Source of the DNA: Kumtagia ephedrae
Lineage (GTDB): Bacteria; Pseudomonadota; Alphaproteobacteria; Rhizobiales; Rhizobiaceae
DNA: 64,000 bases
Reading direction: 5' to 3'
Assembly: GCF_003012745.1 (NCBI RefSeq)
Contig: NZ_PXYK01000025.1
Location: forward strand, 24,177 to 88,176
Of this stretch, positions 1 through 10,361 are shown piece after piece. Under the pieces are notes generated by a model. That model was not told the origin of the DNA. It saw only the letters and a list, made by a program, of their open reading frames with translations, and searched no databases. Position 1 is the first letter of the stretch. Each line of letters begins with the position of its first letter. The position numbers and the translations under genes are program-made.

Positions 1-8
1 CGGTCGAG

Positions 9-665
9 GTGAGGCTGGAACCGGGCCCGCATCCGTTCGAGGTCGAGCACGCCGCGGCGATCGAGGCCAGCTGGCAGCGCGAGGTCGCAGCGAATCCCGC
101 GCTGTTCGACGGCCGGGTCGTGCTGCTTTCGCACATCGCCTACGATCGCGGCAGGCTCGCCGGCCGCTGCCATGCGGTGCGCTATGCGACGCTCCTGCAC
201 TGGCGGCACAGTCGCCCGCCGGGCGCCGAGCACGCCTTCGCGCATGCCGCGCTGGTGTCGGGCGACGGCGCGCTGGTGGCCATCCGCATGGGCGCGCACA
301 CGGCCAATGCCGGGAAGGTCTATTTCGCCGCCGGCTCGTTCGAGCCGGTCGATTTCCGCGACGGCCTTGTCGATATAGATGCCAACATGGCACGCGAGGT
401 GTTGGAGGAGACCGGGCTCGACATCGCCGCTTCGCCCGTCGACGAGACCTATCACCTCTATTCGCAGAATGCGACGACGGTGATCTTCCGCCGCTACCAT
501 CTGGCCGAAAGCGCCGACGCCATCGCCGCGCGGATTTCGGCCTTCGTCGCTTCCGAGGCCGAGCCGGAGATCGAGGGGCCGGTAATCATCCGCGGCCCCG
601 ACGACCTGCCCGACGGGCTGATGCCGCATATGCGGGCGATCGTCGACTGGCACTTCGGCCAGTGA
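9..665 (+). CDS. NUDIX-family hydrolase, possibly 5'-truncated by the window edge
   Basis: A 218-residue frame with a NUDIX-like motif: Gly109, then REVLEETGL at residues 129-137, which gives the REUXEEXGU half of the box. The spacing between the glycine and the RE pair is longer than in the canonical box, so the first acidic ligand is displaced. NUDIX enzymes cleave nucleoside diphosphates linked to another moiety; the substrate cannot be read here. The GTG at 9 is only the first start inside the window. The frame stays open to base 1 with no stop, so the true start may lie upstream. It converges on the permease gene that follows. Confidence 0.8.
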   Translation: MRLEPGPHPFEVEHAAAIEASWQREVAANPALFDGRVVLLSHIAYDRGRLAGRCHAVRYATLLHWRHSRPPGAEHAFAHAALVSGDGALVAIRMGAHTANAGKVYFAAGSFEPVDFRDGLVDIDANMAREVLEETGLDIAASPVDETYHLYSQNATTVIFRRYHLAESADAIAARISAFVASEAEPEIEGPVIIRGPDDLPDGLMPHMRAIVDWHFGQ

Positions 666-711
666 GTTTCCGCATGGCGGCGCAAGAGCCTTCGCGCCGC
701 CGTCAGCGTTG

Positions 712-1919
<1,208 letters not shown>

Positions 1920-1923
<4 letters not shown>

Positions 1924-2627
1924 GCCGCCTCCGCGTTCAGCGTGTCGGACGCGACATGGCCGTCGAGGAAGCGGATGGTGCGGTCGGCATAGCCGGCGAC
2001 GTCCTGCTCGTGCGTGACCATGACGACGGTCAGGCCGAACTCGCGGTTGAGGCGCGTCAGCAGGTCCATGATCTCGTGGCTGCGGGCGGTGTCGAGATTG
2101 CCGGTGGGCTCGTCGGCCACCAGCAGCATCGGTCTGGTCACGATGGCGCGGGCGATCGCCACGCGCTGCTGCTGGCCGCCCGAGAGTTCGGCCGGGGTGT
2201 GGTGCTCGCGGCCGTTCAGCCCGACCTCGGCCAGCGCCTGCATGGCGAGCTGCCGGCGCTCGGAGGCGGGGACGCCGCGATAGATCAGCGGCAGCTCGAC
2301 ATTCTCCGCCGCCGTGGTGCGGGCGAGCAGATTGTAGCCCTGGAAGACGAAGCCGATGTAGCGGTTGCGCAAGGTGGCGCGGCGGCCGCGATCGAGCCGG
2401 CCGGCGTCGGCGCCGAGAAAGCCGTGGCGGCCCCCGGTCGGCATGTCGAGGCAGCCGACGATGTTCATCGCCGTCGACTTGCCGGAGCCCGACGGCCCCA
2501 TGATGGCGACGAACTCGCCGCGGTCGATGGAAAACGACACGCCGGCCAGCGCATGCACGCTGGCCTCGCCCCTGCCGTAGGTCTTCCAGACGCCGTCGAA
2601 GCGGATGAGCGGGCGGTCGGCGCTCAT
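1920..2627 (-). CDS. ABC transporter ATP-binding protein, MacB/LolD type
   Basis: A 235-residue ATPase with Walker [10 protein letters not shown] near residue 44, signature [15 protein letters not shown] near residue 148, and Walker [13 protein letters not shown]. The length and motifs match the MacB/LolD/FtsE class of ATPases that work with FtsX-fold permeases. The start overlaps the adaptor stop by 4 bp and the stop overlaps the permease start by 4 bp. In most MacB proteins the ATPase and permease are fused; here they are separate genes, as in many rhizobial and Gram-positive systems. Confidence 0.92.
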
Positions 2628-3916
2628 CCGCCGCGTGCCCCGCGCGCGCCGGTGATCACCTGGTCGCCTTCCGACAGGCCGGACAGGATTTCCGTGTTCT
2701 CGCCGTCGCTGGCGCCCGCCTTGACGCGCACGGCTTCCGGCTGGCCGTCCTTCAACAGATAGAGGGTGCGCGTGCCGTCCTGCTCGCGGGCGGCGGGGCG
2801 GGCACCGCGCGGCCGGCCCATGCGCGGCATGAACAGCCGCTGCAGGCTCCAGCCGGTCTGGCTCGCCTGCACCGGCGGGCTGTAGCGGAAGGCGGCGTTG
2901 GGCACGGTCAGCACGTCGCCGGCCTGGCGGGTGACCACGGAGACGGTCGCCGTCATCCCCGGCCGCAGCAGCAGCTCGTCATTGTCGACGTCGAGGCGGG
3001 CATTGTAGGTCACCACGCCTTCCGTGGTGGCCGAGGCGTAGGAGATGTCGCGGATGTCGGCGTCGAAGCGCCTGTCGGGAAAGGCGTCGACGGTGAAGCG
3101 CGCCGCCTGGCCGGGCTTGACGCCGCCTATGTCGGCCTCGTCGATGGCCGCCTTCAATTCCATCTTCTTCAAATCGGCGGCCAGCACGAACAGCACCGGC
3201 GCCTGCAGCGACGAAGCGACGGTCTGGCCGGGATCGACCGAGCGGGTGAGCACGATGCCGTCGATCGGCGCATAGATCCTGCTCTTCTGCAGGTCGGCCT
3301 TTTGCAGCTCGAGCTCGGCCTGGGCGATGGCAAGATTGGCCTCGGCGACCGCGAGGGCCGCTATGGCGCGGTCGCGCGTAGCGAGCGCGGTGTCCAGCCC
3401 CTGCTGCGCCACCATGCCCCGGTCGGACAGCCGCTGCGAGCGGGTCAGCGTCTGTTCCGCCTCCTTCAGCGTGGTCTCGGCCTGTCCGATCTGCGCCTGC
3501 GCCACCTTCACCGAGGCTTCCGCCCGGTCGACATTGGCAAGGGTGCGGACCGTGTCGAGCTCGGCCAGCACCTCGCCCTTCCTCACGGTCTGGTTCTCGT
3601 CGACGGCGACAGAGCGGACGACGCCGGACAGTTCGCTGGAAATGTCCACCTGGGTCAGCGGCTGCAGCGTGCCGGTGGCCGAGACCTCCACGGTGAGGTT
3701 GCCGCGCGTGGCCGGCACGGTGGCGAAGGTGATCGGCGCCTGCGACGGCGACGCCCACCAGTACACGCCGCCCGCGGCGGCCGCCAGGAGAGCGGCGGCC
3801 AACGTCGCGCGAACCAGCCGGCGGCGCCAGCGGACGCGCGGGCTGGCGTCGAGACCGAGCGCGGCCTCTATCGACGGCGGGTTGTCCGCGCCTGGCCGAT
3901 TGACAATCTGGTCCAT
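2624..3916 (-). CDS. MacA/HlyD-like periplasmic adaptor (membrane fusion protein)
   Basis: A 430-residue adaptor with a short cytoplasmic N-terminus, one membrane anchor at about residues 33-54, a split lipoyl (biotinyl-lipoyl-like) domain and a long alpha-helical hairpin around residues 120-220 rich in Ala, Glu and Gln. A beta-barrel and a membrane-proximal domain follow. It is the first gene of the exporter operon and is read away from the PhzF gene across a 106-bp gap that must hold the promoter. A basic, Arg/Pro-rich insert near residues 360-380 interrupts the C-terminal domain. No outer-membrane TolC-like gene is adjacent. Confidence 0.9.
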   Translation of the reverse strand: MDQIVNRPGADNPPSIEAALGLDASPRVRWRRRLVRATLAAALLAAAAGGVYWWASPSQAPITFATVPATRGNLTVEVSATGTLQPLTQVDISSELSGVVRSVAVDENQTVRKGEVLAELDTVRTLANVDRAEASVKVAQAQIGQAETTLKEAEQTLTRSQRLSDRGMVAQQGLDTALATRDRAIAALAVAEANLAIAQAELELQKADLQKSRIYAPIDGIVLTRSVDPGQTVASSLQAPVLFVLAADLKKMELKAAIDEADIGGVKPGQAARFTVDAFPDRRFDADIRDISYASATTEGVVTYNARLDVDNDELLLRPGMTATVSVVTRQAGDVLTVPNAAFRYSPPVQASQTGWSLQRLFMPRMGRPRGARPAAREQDGTRTLYLLKDGQPEAVRVKAGASDGENTEILSGLSEGDQVITGARGARGG

Positions 3917-4022
3917 CGAGGACCCCTATGATCGAGATTCCCTTCGCGTCACAGGTCATGCCGGGGCGATCGGATTTCAAGTTAATTTTCGCTCATGTTG
4001 GAGCGGTTGGAGGATCGAGGCG

Positions 4023-4931
4023 ATGCAGAAACGCCGCTATGTGGTCTACGACGTGTTCACCGGCGAGGCGCTCACCGGCAATCCGCTTGCCGTGGTGCTC
4101 GATGCCGAGGGTCTGGATCTCGCCGCCATGCAGCGCATCGCGCGCGAGTTCAACCTGTCGGAATCGACCTTCGTGACCGCGCCGGAGGATCCCCGGCACA
4201 AGGCGCGGGTGCGCATCTTCACCCCCGACTACGAGATGCCCTTCGCCGGCCACCCGACCGTAGGCACGGCGATCGCGCTGGCTGAGCTCGCCGGCAGCAC
4301 CGAGCCGTCGATCCTGGTGCTGGAAGAGAATATCGGGCCGGTGCGCTGCGTCGTCGGCCACAGCGACGGCGTGGCCTTCGCCGAGTTCGGCCTGGCGAAG
4401 CTGCCGGAAGCGCTGCCCTTCACGGTCGATGCCGACGTGGTCGGCGCCGCGCTCGGGCTCGGGCCGCACGAGATCGGCTTCGAGAATCACCGCGTCTCCT
4501 ACTGGTCGGCGGGCGTGCCCTACGTCATGGTGCCGGTGTCGGGCCTGAAGGTGGCCGCCAAGGCGCGGCTCGACAATGAAGCCTGGATGGACATCTCGCC
4601 GCAGAAGAGCGGCAGCGCGGTCGCCTCCGCCTATGTCTACTGCCGCGAGACGGTGCATCATGACAGCGCCTTCCATGCGCGCATGTTCGTGCCCGGCAAT
4701 CCTTCCTACGAGGATCCGGCGACGGGCTCGGCGGCGGCGGCCTTCGCCGGGGCGGTCGCCAGGTTCGACGAGCCGATGGACGGCTCGACCCGGCTGTGGA
4801 TCGAGCAGGGCATGGAGATGGGCCGGCCCTCGCGGATAAGGCTGGAGATCGACATGGAAGGCGGACGCATCGAGGCGGCGCGCATCGGCGGCCAGGCGGT
4901 GAAGGTGGCGGAAGGCGTCCTGCTGGTGTGA
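4023..4931 (+). CDS. PhzF-family isomerase/epimerase-like protein
   Basis: A 302-residue protein that starts with the typical PhzF opening (YVVYDVFTGEALTGNPLAVV), contains the early acidic residue region NLSESTFV, and has the late signature DPATGSAAAAFAG. PhzF enzymes isomerise trans-2,3-dihydro-3-hydroxyanthranilate, but most family members are of unknown substrate. No other phenazine gene is nearby, so phenazine synthesis is not implied. The ATG at 4023 was chosen because the homology starts there and a purine-rich GAGGATCGAGG stretch precedes it; the frame is open further upstream but runs antisense through the adaptor gene. Confidence 0.9.
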   Translation: MQKRRYVVYDVFTGEALTGNPLAVVLDAEGLDLAAMQRIAREFNLSESTFVTAPEDPRHKARVRIFTPDYEMPFAGHPTVGTAIALAELAGSTEPSILVLEENIGPVRCVVGHSDGVAFAEFGLAKLPEALPFTVDADVVGAALGLGPHEIGFENHRVSYWSAGVPYVMVPVSGLKVAAKARLDNEAWMDISPQKSGSAVASAYVYCRETVHHDSAFHARMFVPGNPSYEDPATGSAAAAFAGAVARFDEPMDGSTRLWIEQGMEMGRPSRIRLEIDMEGGRIEAARIGGQAVKVAEGVLLV

Positions 4932-4990
4932 GCCGGCGTCTCTCGACTTGGGTTCCTCGCCCCCAAGTGCAGGCTATCGCATATGAGCTT

Positions 4991-5130
4991 ACCCCCACCC
5001 CTGACCCCTCCCCACAAGGGGGAGGGGGACTCTGCGACCGCCATGCCGCGCGAAATCGCCAACGATTGTGCCTGGCGGTGATGCCAGCAAGTCCCCCTCC
5101 CCCTTGTGGGGAGGGGTTGGGGGTGGGGGT
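4991..5130. repeat. Inverted GC-rich palindromic repeat pair in a convergent gap
   Basis: Two 40-bp arms (4991-5030 and 5091-5130) are near-exact inverted copies separated by 60 bp. Each arm also folds on itself around CCCCTCCCC and GGGGAGGGG. The pair lies between the 3' ends of the PhzF gene and the S1/P1 nuclease gene, so it could act as a bidirectional terminator or mRNA stabiliser. It belongs to the same general style as the palindromes in the cob genes but has a different core. Confidence 0.85.
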
Positions 5131-5173
5131 GCGAAGCAGCGAATTCCTCGCCTTTGCAGGCGCTGCAAAATCG

Positions 5174-5965
5174 TCAATCACCCGGCCCGAGCGCCTCTTC
5201 GAGCAGATGGGCCAGCCTGTATCCCGCCTGCTTCAGCCGTGCCCGCACGACGGGCCAGTTGTCGTCGAGATAGGCCTCCGGCAGCGTCGGCAGCACGTCG
5301 CGCCTGGTCGTGGCGATGCGCGGGTCGGTGAAGATGGTGTCGCGGGCGATGTCGCGGCCCTCGAGCGCCCAGCCCGCCGGGGTCGACGGGACGATCGGTC
5401 CGGTCGGCGCCGCTTCGACGGCGTCGGCCAGTTCGCGCCAGTCCTTGCCCTGCCGGGCGACGATGGCATCGTCCCAGACGTCGTGCAGCCGGGTCACCTT
5501 GCCGTCGAGCACGACGGCGCGGCCGCCGGTGTCGGCGCTGGCATGCAGCGGCTGGTGCAGGTCGCCGACGAGATGGACGACGTATTTCAGCGCGGCGAGG
5601 CGCTCGTCCGCCGGTCTTGTCCGGTCGTGCAGGATCGCCGCATATCGCTCGACCGCGGCGGTGGCGCAGCGGTTCTTCCTGCAGACCTTCGCCGCGTTAT
5701 AGCCGCTGTCATCGAGGGGAAGGCGCACGACATGCGACGGCTGGCCGGGGATGCGCAGCACCTTGACGAGGTCGGCCCAGAGCGAGACGTCGACCAGCGA
5801 TTTCTGGCCCTCGACGGCCAGGAGGCCGGACACCGCCTTCTTCGCCTCCGACGAAAGATGCCGCTCCGCGATCTCGGCGACGATGGCATGGCCGCTCCAG
5901 GTCCAGGCCGAAGCGGGCGCGGACAGCGCGATCACCATCGCCAGTGCCGACAGGATTCGTCTCAT
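5174..5965 (-). CDS. Secreted S1/P1-type zinc nuclease
   Basis: A 263-residue protein with a cleavable signal peptide ending at about Ala20 (SAPASA), after which the mature protein begins with Trp. That N-terminal Trp is a zinc ligand in the S1/P1 nuclease family. Other family marks are WSGH with an early His, HLVGDLHQPLH in the middle and HDVWD further on, which supply the remaining His/Asp ligands of a trinuclear zinc site. The expected activity is 3'-nucleotidase and single-strand nuclease in the periplasm or outside the cell, perhaps for phosphate scavenging. It stands alone, converging on the PhzF gene. Confidence 0.92.
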   Translation of the reverse strand: MRRILSALAMVIALSAPASAWTWSGHAIVAEIAERHLSSEAKKAVSGLLAVEGQKSLVDVSLWADLVKVLRIPGQPSHVVRLPLDDSGYNAAKVCRKNRCATAAVERYAAILHDRTRPADERLAALKYVVHLVGDLHQPLHASADTGGRAVVLDGKVTRLHDVWDDAIVARQGKDWRELADAVEAAPTGPIVPSTPAGWALEGRDIARDTIFTDPRIATTRRDVLPTLPEAYLDDNWPVVRARLKQAGYRLAHLLEEALGPGD

Positions 5966-6560
5966 CGTCCGAGATTAGCCCGGGAATGTGGCCGGGTCAG
6001 CTTTGTTCGAAGGTATTGTTTCAAGGCGGGAGGCGATGACGATCTCGATCGACGCGGCTGCGAAAAAGGGGACAAATTTTCGTTCTTTCCGCCTGTGCAA
6101 GCCTGGAGCGGCAGCGCTTTTCCAGGAAAAGGGCAATTGTTGCCGATATTTGATCTCCTCTCGCCGCGCCAGCGCTTACCACGCACCGAATTTCTATCCC
6201 CTCCCTTTCCGCCTGCGGCATACTTCGCCGTGAAAGCCGCTCCCTGCGGGAACTTGGTGCGCACCGGGTATCAGGAGGGAGCGTCGGCGCCGGGTCGGCC
6301 GCGCAAACGGTAGCGCGGCTGGCGTGAGCTGGAGACCCGGGCCCCAGCCGCGACACCTGCGCGAATGCAGCGCTAGCGGACGGGCAAGAACGCCGGCGGG
6401 GCGCGGGTCACCGCGCCACGTACTTTACTTAGAGAGGCTCGGCCCCGCGCCCCGCTTCCCGCACTTTCCTTCAATGGCCAGACTGCAAAAGCAGGGCGTG
6501 GCGAGGATGACGCTTGCTGTATCCGTCCTGTCGACAGCCTTGTGGAAGACACGGTCGTGC
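5966..6560. other. 595-bp non-coding stretch with several stem-forming inverted repeats
   Basis: No convincing protein-coding frame. The first 250 bp are less GC-rich and include A/T-rich patches near 6060-6170. From about 6240 to 6470 there are nested inverted repeats: GCCGCGC (6298-6304) with GCGCGGC (6313-6319), CGGCTGG (6316-6322) with CCAGCCG (6344-6350), and an 11-bp pair at 6397-6407 and 6444-6454. This would suit a structured RNA, but I could not match it to a known family and the strand is undetermined. Confidence 0.45.
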
Positions 6561-8018
6561 TCACACACCGATCGGCATGTGCTCGGCCGAGCGGGTGACG
6601 GCGCGCGGGGCGGTCAGTTCCTTCCACTGCGACAGCGCCTTGCTGACCGCCGGGAAGGGCCTGCGCTCGACCAGCTTACCGCGGCCGGGGCGCGGCTGCG
6701 AGTTCTGGCCCTCCGACCAAACCACCTCGCCCCGCGACAGCGTATAGCGCGGCAGGCCGGAGACCTTGAAACCCTCGAACACGTTGTAGTCGATGATCGA
6801 TTTCTGCGTCGCGGCCGAGATGGTCTTGGACAGTTTCGGATCCCAGACGACCATATCCGCGTCGGAACCGGGAAGAATCGCACCCTTTTGCGGATAAATA
6901 TTGAGGATTTGCGCGATGTTCGTGGACGTGACGGCGACGAATTCGTTCGGCGTCAGCCGGCCGGTCTCGACACCCTTCGCCCACAGCACCGGCATGCGGT
7001 CCTCCAGCCCGCCGGTGCCGTTGGGGATTTTGGTGAAGTTGCCGACGCCCACGCGCTTCTGCTCGGTGGTGAAGGCGCAGTGGTCGGTGGCGACCACCTG
7101 CAGCGAGCCGGCCGAAAGCCCCGCCCACAGCGAATCCTGGTGGCTCTTGTCGCGGAAGGGCGGGCTCATCACGCGCTGCGCGGCATGGTCCCACTGCCTG
7201 TTGAAATATTCGGTCTCGTCGAGCGTCAGGTGCTGGATCAGCGGTTCGCCGAAGACGCGGATGCCCTTCTGGCGGGCGCGCCGGATCGCTTCATGCGCCT
7301 GCTCGCTCGAAGTGTGGACGATGTAGACCGGCACGCCGGCGGCGTCCGCGATCATGATCGCCCGGTTGGTCGCCTCGCCCTCGACCTCGGGCGGGCGCGA
7401 ATAGGCGTGGCCCTCCGGTCCGGTCAGCCCCTCGGCGAGATATTTCTGCTGCAGCGCGGCGACCAGGTCGCCGTTCTCGGCATGCACCAGCGGCAGCGCG
7501 CCGAGTGCTGCGCAGCGCTGGAAGGAGGCGAACATCTCGTCGTCGTTCACCATCAGCGCACCCTTGTAGGCCATGAAGTGCTTGAAGGTGTTGATGCCGC
7601 GCGCGACCACCTTCTCCATCTCGTCGAAATGCTGCTTCGACCAGCCGGTGACGCACATGTGGAAGGAATAGTCGGCCGAGGCCTGGCGCTTCGCCTTGCC
7701 GTGCCAGTCCTCGAGCGCGGCGAGCATGCCGTCGGGGCCGGGAATGACGAAGTCGACCACCAGCGTGGTGCCGCCGGACAGCGCGGCGAAGGTGCCGCTT
7801 TCCCAGGTCTCTGCCGCGGTGGTGCCCATGAAGGGCATTTCGAGGTGGGTGTGCGGGTCGATGCCGCCCGGCATGATCAAGGCGCCTTCGGCGTCCAGCG
7901 TCTTGTCGCCTTTCAGGTCCTTGCCGATCGCCGCGATGGTCTCGCCTTCGATCAGGATGTCGGCCTCGTAGGTCCGGTCGGCCGCGACGATCGTCCCGCC
8001 CTTGATCACTGTCGACAT
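6561..8018 (-). CDS. hydA: Dihydropyrimidinase / D-hydantoinase
   Basis: A 485-residue cyclic amidohydrolase, the normal length for this family. The metal-binding GGIDPHTHLEMPFMG is near residue 55, the carbamylated-lysine region FKHFMAYKGALM is near residue 150, and further metal His/Asp marks are VHAENGD, VHTSSEQA and ATDHCAF. It hydrolyses dihydrouracil/dihydrothymine or 5-substituted hydantoins to N-carbamoyl amino acids in the cytoplasm. The start at 8018 is fixed by an AAGGAG box a few bases upstream and by the typical opening STVIKGGTIV. No partner (beta-ureidopropionase, dihydropyrimidine dehydrogenase) lies next to it. Confidence 0.95.
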   Translation of the reverse strand: MSTVIKGGTIVAADRTYEADILIEGETIAAIGKDLKGDKTLDAEGALIMPGGIDPHTHLEMPFMGTTAAETWESGTFAALSGGTTLVVDFVIPGPDGMLAALEDWHGKAKRQASADYSFHMCVTGWSKQHFDEMEKVVARGINTFKHFMAYKGALMVNDDEMFASFQRCAALGALPLVHAENGDLVAALQQKYLAEGLTGPEGHAYSRPPEVEGEATNRAIMIADAAGVPVYIVHTSSEQAHEAIRRARQKGIRVFGEPLIQHLTLDETEYFNRQWDHAAQRVMSPPFRDKSHQDSLWAGLSAGSLQVVATDHCAFTTEQKRVGVGNFTKIPNGTGGLEDRMPVLWAKGVETGRLTPNEFVAVTSTNIAQILNIYPQKGAILPGSDADMVVWDPKLSKTISAATQKSIIDYNVFEGFKVSGLPRYTLSRGEVVWSEGQNSQPRPGRGKLVERRPFPAVSKALSQWKELTAPRAVTRSAEHMPIGV

Positions 8019-8348
8019 GGTTTTCTCCTTCTCTCGCGGCCGCGCGACCGGCGTTCCCTTTGCGCCTACTCTGCGCGAAAGGCGCGCCCAAGCCAAGCAC
8101 GATGCGGGCATGCCGCCGGTGGCCCATGCGGCGGAAAACACCGGTCCAGCGCCGACCGCGCCGGCATCGCCGCCGCGTTGACGCGGCAAGCCCGATCTCC
8201 GCAACGGGCCGGCAACTCCCCCGATGACGGCCGTGTTGCCGGACGCAGGGCAGCCATGTGCATTTTGTCCGGCGATTGCGGTATTCAAGGGCTGGACAGG
8301 CCCGGCATGCATGGGTATATGCGCCCCCATCGCCCTCGTGGCGGTCCC
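8019..8348. other. 330-bp gap upstream of hydA, no gene seen
   Basis: The stretch between hydA and the tRNA gene is GC-rich and contains no frame with recognisable protein features. It should hold the hydA promoter and, at its right end, the tRNA promoter. I saw no clear motif. Confidence 0.5.
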
Positions 8349-8424
<76 letters not shown>

Positions 8425-8693
8425 TCTTCATCCAAATCAGTAACGTGACCCCCGTAAACGGGCGGTTGCCAACCCTCTATGTGGAAGGTCGTCGTACGCG
8501 TACTTAAGCACTGTTCGACTGGATTGCTCACCACGCCGACAGAGACCGACCAGCCGGCTGAACCAGGCGAGCGACAAAGCCAACCCCTTCCCTTTGTAAC
8601 TCGACCTGCTGCCTCTGTCATAATCACTTCACAACACTAACGGTTGTACTTTTGATGCAGCGTGCCTATGGTTGCAGCTTCTGTGGAGGGGAC

Positions 8694-10010
8694 ATGACCG
8701 AAGAAGTTCAATTCAGTGACGCTCCGAAAGTCGCGGGCGGCTTGAAACGTCGTCTGCTTTCATTCTTTCGGACTGCCAACCGACCGAAAGTGAACATTTT
8801 AAGCAAGACCGTGCGGCGGGTTGCCAAGCCTTCTGACAGAGACCTGATCGCTGCCAGGGATGCGTCCTTTAAGGTTGAAGCATCCGCAGTGGAAGAGTTG
8901 CGCGACCGCATCGACGGTTATCTCCCACCTAACTATCGATCCCGGAAGATGATTGACCATCTGGAAGGGTTTGCAAAGAGTGGTGGCTATAATAACGAAG
9001 CCGAGTATTACAATTTTCGCTACGCTTGTGAAGAAACTCGCTTGCAAAGTAACAGGGTGTTTTCGTGGGTACTTGCCGATCATTCCAGGATACAGAAAGT
9101 GGACATGGCGGGAACCATGTTCGGTGGGATACTAAAGCAGAGATCCGCTAAGATTATTCGTCTTAATGGCGAAGATGACGCGGAGGTCCCGAAGGATCTG
9201 TGGGACAATGCAATCGACGATGCCTACCGGCACATTGAAGCTTACGGCTATTGGAAACTTCCGGTGCTTGCGCCGCCAGCTCTCGTCAAGAGCCTGAAAG
9301 CAAAAGTCGAGGCGCAGCTAAAACCCATACAACAGGAGGTAGAGCAGACGATCGCCGGCAATGAAGGAGCCAAGCTTGCCCATTGGGTTAACACCAATCA
9401 GGCGTGTACCTTCAAAGAGCTCTACCAGCTCGCCGCCGACCCGTTTCTCTATTCCATCGCTCAGAAATATCTCGGACTGCCGCCGATCTTCAATACACCC
9501 GTTTCGGTGCTGTCCGGTCCGGTGAAGACCAAGGCGGACAAGGAGATGGAGGGTACTGGCCAACTCTACCATTACGACATGCACCGGCTGAAGTTCGTCA
9601 AGATGTTCATATATCTGACGGACGTCGACGAAGGTTCAGGACCGCACACTTTGATCAAGGGCACCCACAGGAAGCGTCCGGAACTCCTTTGGACCGATCG
9701 CCGCTATTCCGACGCAGAAATGGCCGAGTGCGGCGCGAAAAACGATGAGGTCAGCATTACCGGCCGGGCAGGGACAGTCTTCTTCGTTGACACGTCCGCT
9801 TATCACAAAGGTGCGCACCCGGAAAAAGCCTACCGAATCATGGCACAGGTCCAGTACACGAACTCACTCTTCGGCAAGCCGATCAGGCCAATCGAACACA
9901 AGATCGAGCTGGCGAAGCGCCGGCAGAGTGGCACCCTTGAAAAGACGATCTCGCTCGTGCGTAAGTATGCCGGTCTGCGCGGTGCGCGGTTCATGCAGAA
10001 TTATATCTGA
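8694..10010 (+). CDS. PhyH-like Fe(II)/2-oxoglutarate-dependent dioxygenase family protein
   Basis: A 438-residue protein whose C-terminal half looks like the phytanoyl-CoA dioxygenase (PhyH) double-stranded beta-helix. It has a facial-triad candidate His293-x-Asp295 in YHYDMHRLKF, then a strand FIYLTDVDEGSGPHTLIKGTH, and a distal His371 in GTVFFVDTSAYHKGAHP followed by Arg in AYRIMAQVQY. The N-terminal 200 residues are unlike standard PhyH and I do not recognise them. ATG 8694 was preferred over TTG/ATG at 8652/8655 because GGAGGGG lies directly upstream. Its base composition is visibly less GC-rich than its neighbours, suggesting transfer. It is followed after 4 bp by a Cas2/SinR-like gene. 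The substrate is unknown. Confidence 0.75.
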   Translation: MTEEVQFSDAPKVAGGLKRRLLSFFRTANRPKVNILSKTVRRVAKPSDRDLIAARDASFKVEASAVEELRDRIDGYLPPNYRSRKMIDHLEGFAKSGGYNNEAEYYNFRYACEETRLQSNRVFSWVLADHSRIQKVDMAGTMFGGILKQRSAKIIRLNGEDDAEVPKDLWDNAIDDAYRHIEAYGYWKLPVLAPPALVKSLKAKVEAQLKPIQQEVEQTIAGNEGAKLAHWVNTNQACTFKELYQLAADPFLYSIAQKYLGLPPIFNTPVSVLSGPVKTKADKEMEGTGQLYHYDMHRLKFVKMFIYLTDVDEGSGPHTLIKGTHRKRPELLWTDRRYSDAEMAECGAKNDEVSITGRAGTVFFVDTSAYHKGAHPEKAYRIMAQVQYTNSLFGKPIRPIEHKIELAKRRQSGTLEKTISLVRKYAGLRGARFMQNYI

Positions 10011-10014
10011 AACC

Positions 10015-10290
10015 ATGACCGTCTATTTGATCTCCTACGATCTCAGTGGAGATCGGAAGGCCTACGCCAGCTTTTATAAGAGGCTGAAGGATATGGGCTG
10101 CAGGTCTCCTTTAACTGGCGTGCAGTTCGTCGAGACGAATAAGCAATCAGGGTCACTCTTCATCGAGCTATCCGACCTTATCGGATCGGAGGATCGAATC
10201 TTGATAGTAGAGATCAAGGAAACCGCAGACTGGTTCTCATACAACACTCCGAACGATCATTGGCTGCGTGACCGTGTGCCGCAGGGCTAA
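10015..10290 (+). CDS. Cas2/SinR-like ferredoxin-fold small protein (copy 1)
   Basis: A 91-residue protein opening with VYLISYDLSGDRKAYASFY, then VQFVETNKQ, a segment SLFIELSDLI and EDRILIVEIKE. This is the pattern of small Cas2-like/SinR-family proteins: a first strand ending in YDL, a basic helix, and a last strand ending in an acidic V-x-E-I. It is clearly a paralogue of the gene at 12384-12659, sharing the order of motifs, the WF near the end and the terminal LPQ/VPQ. It lies 4 bp after the dioxygenase gene, so the two are almost certainly co-transcribed. No cas1 or CRISPR array accompanies it, so a role in spacer acquisition is not supported. Confidence 0.75.
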   Translation: MTVYLISYDLSGDRKAYASFYKRLKDMGCRSPLTGVQFVETNKQSGSLFIELSDLIGSEDRILIVEIKETADWFSYNTPNDHWLRDRVPQG

Positions 10291-10307
10291 GGCCCTGCGG
10301 CACACGG
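10272..10307. terminator. Perfect 16-bp hairpin over the stop codon of the first Cas2-like gene
   Basis: The arms 10272-10287 and 10292-10307 are exact inverted copies around a 4-base TAAG loop that contains the stop codon TAA. It lies between two converging genes. There is no T-run on either side, so it may stall or stabilise transcripts rather than be a classical intrinsic terminator. Confidence 0.6.
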
Positions 10308-10361
10308 GAATGGATAGCTTCCGACACCTGCTCGGCGCCAATTGGCAGACCGGAGACTCAC

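Noticed and set aside
4023..4931. Phenazine biosynthesis locus because of the PhzF-like protein
   Set aside because: No other phz gene is present; PhzF-fold proteins are common with unrelated or unknown roles.
6240..6470. 6S RNA, SRP RNA, RNase P RNA or tmRNA in the gap near 6.3 kb
   Set aside because: None of the signature stretches of these RNAs (for example the SRP GGAAGGAAGCAG loop or the RNase P GAGGAAAGTCC) is present on either strand.
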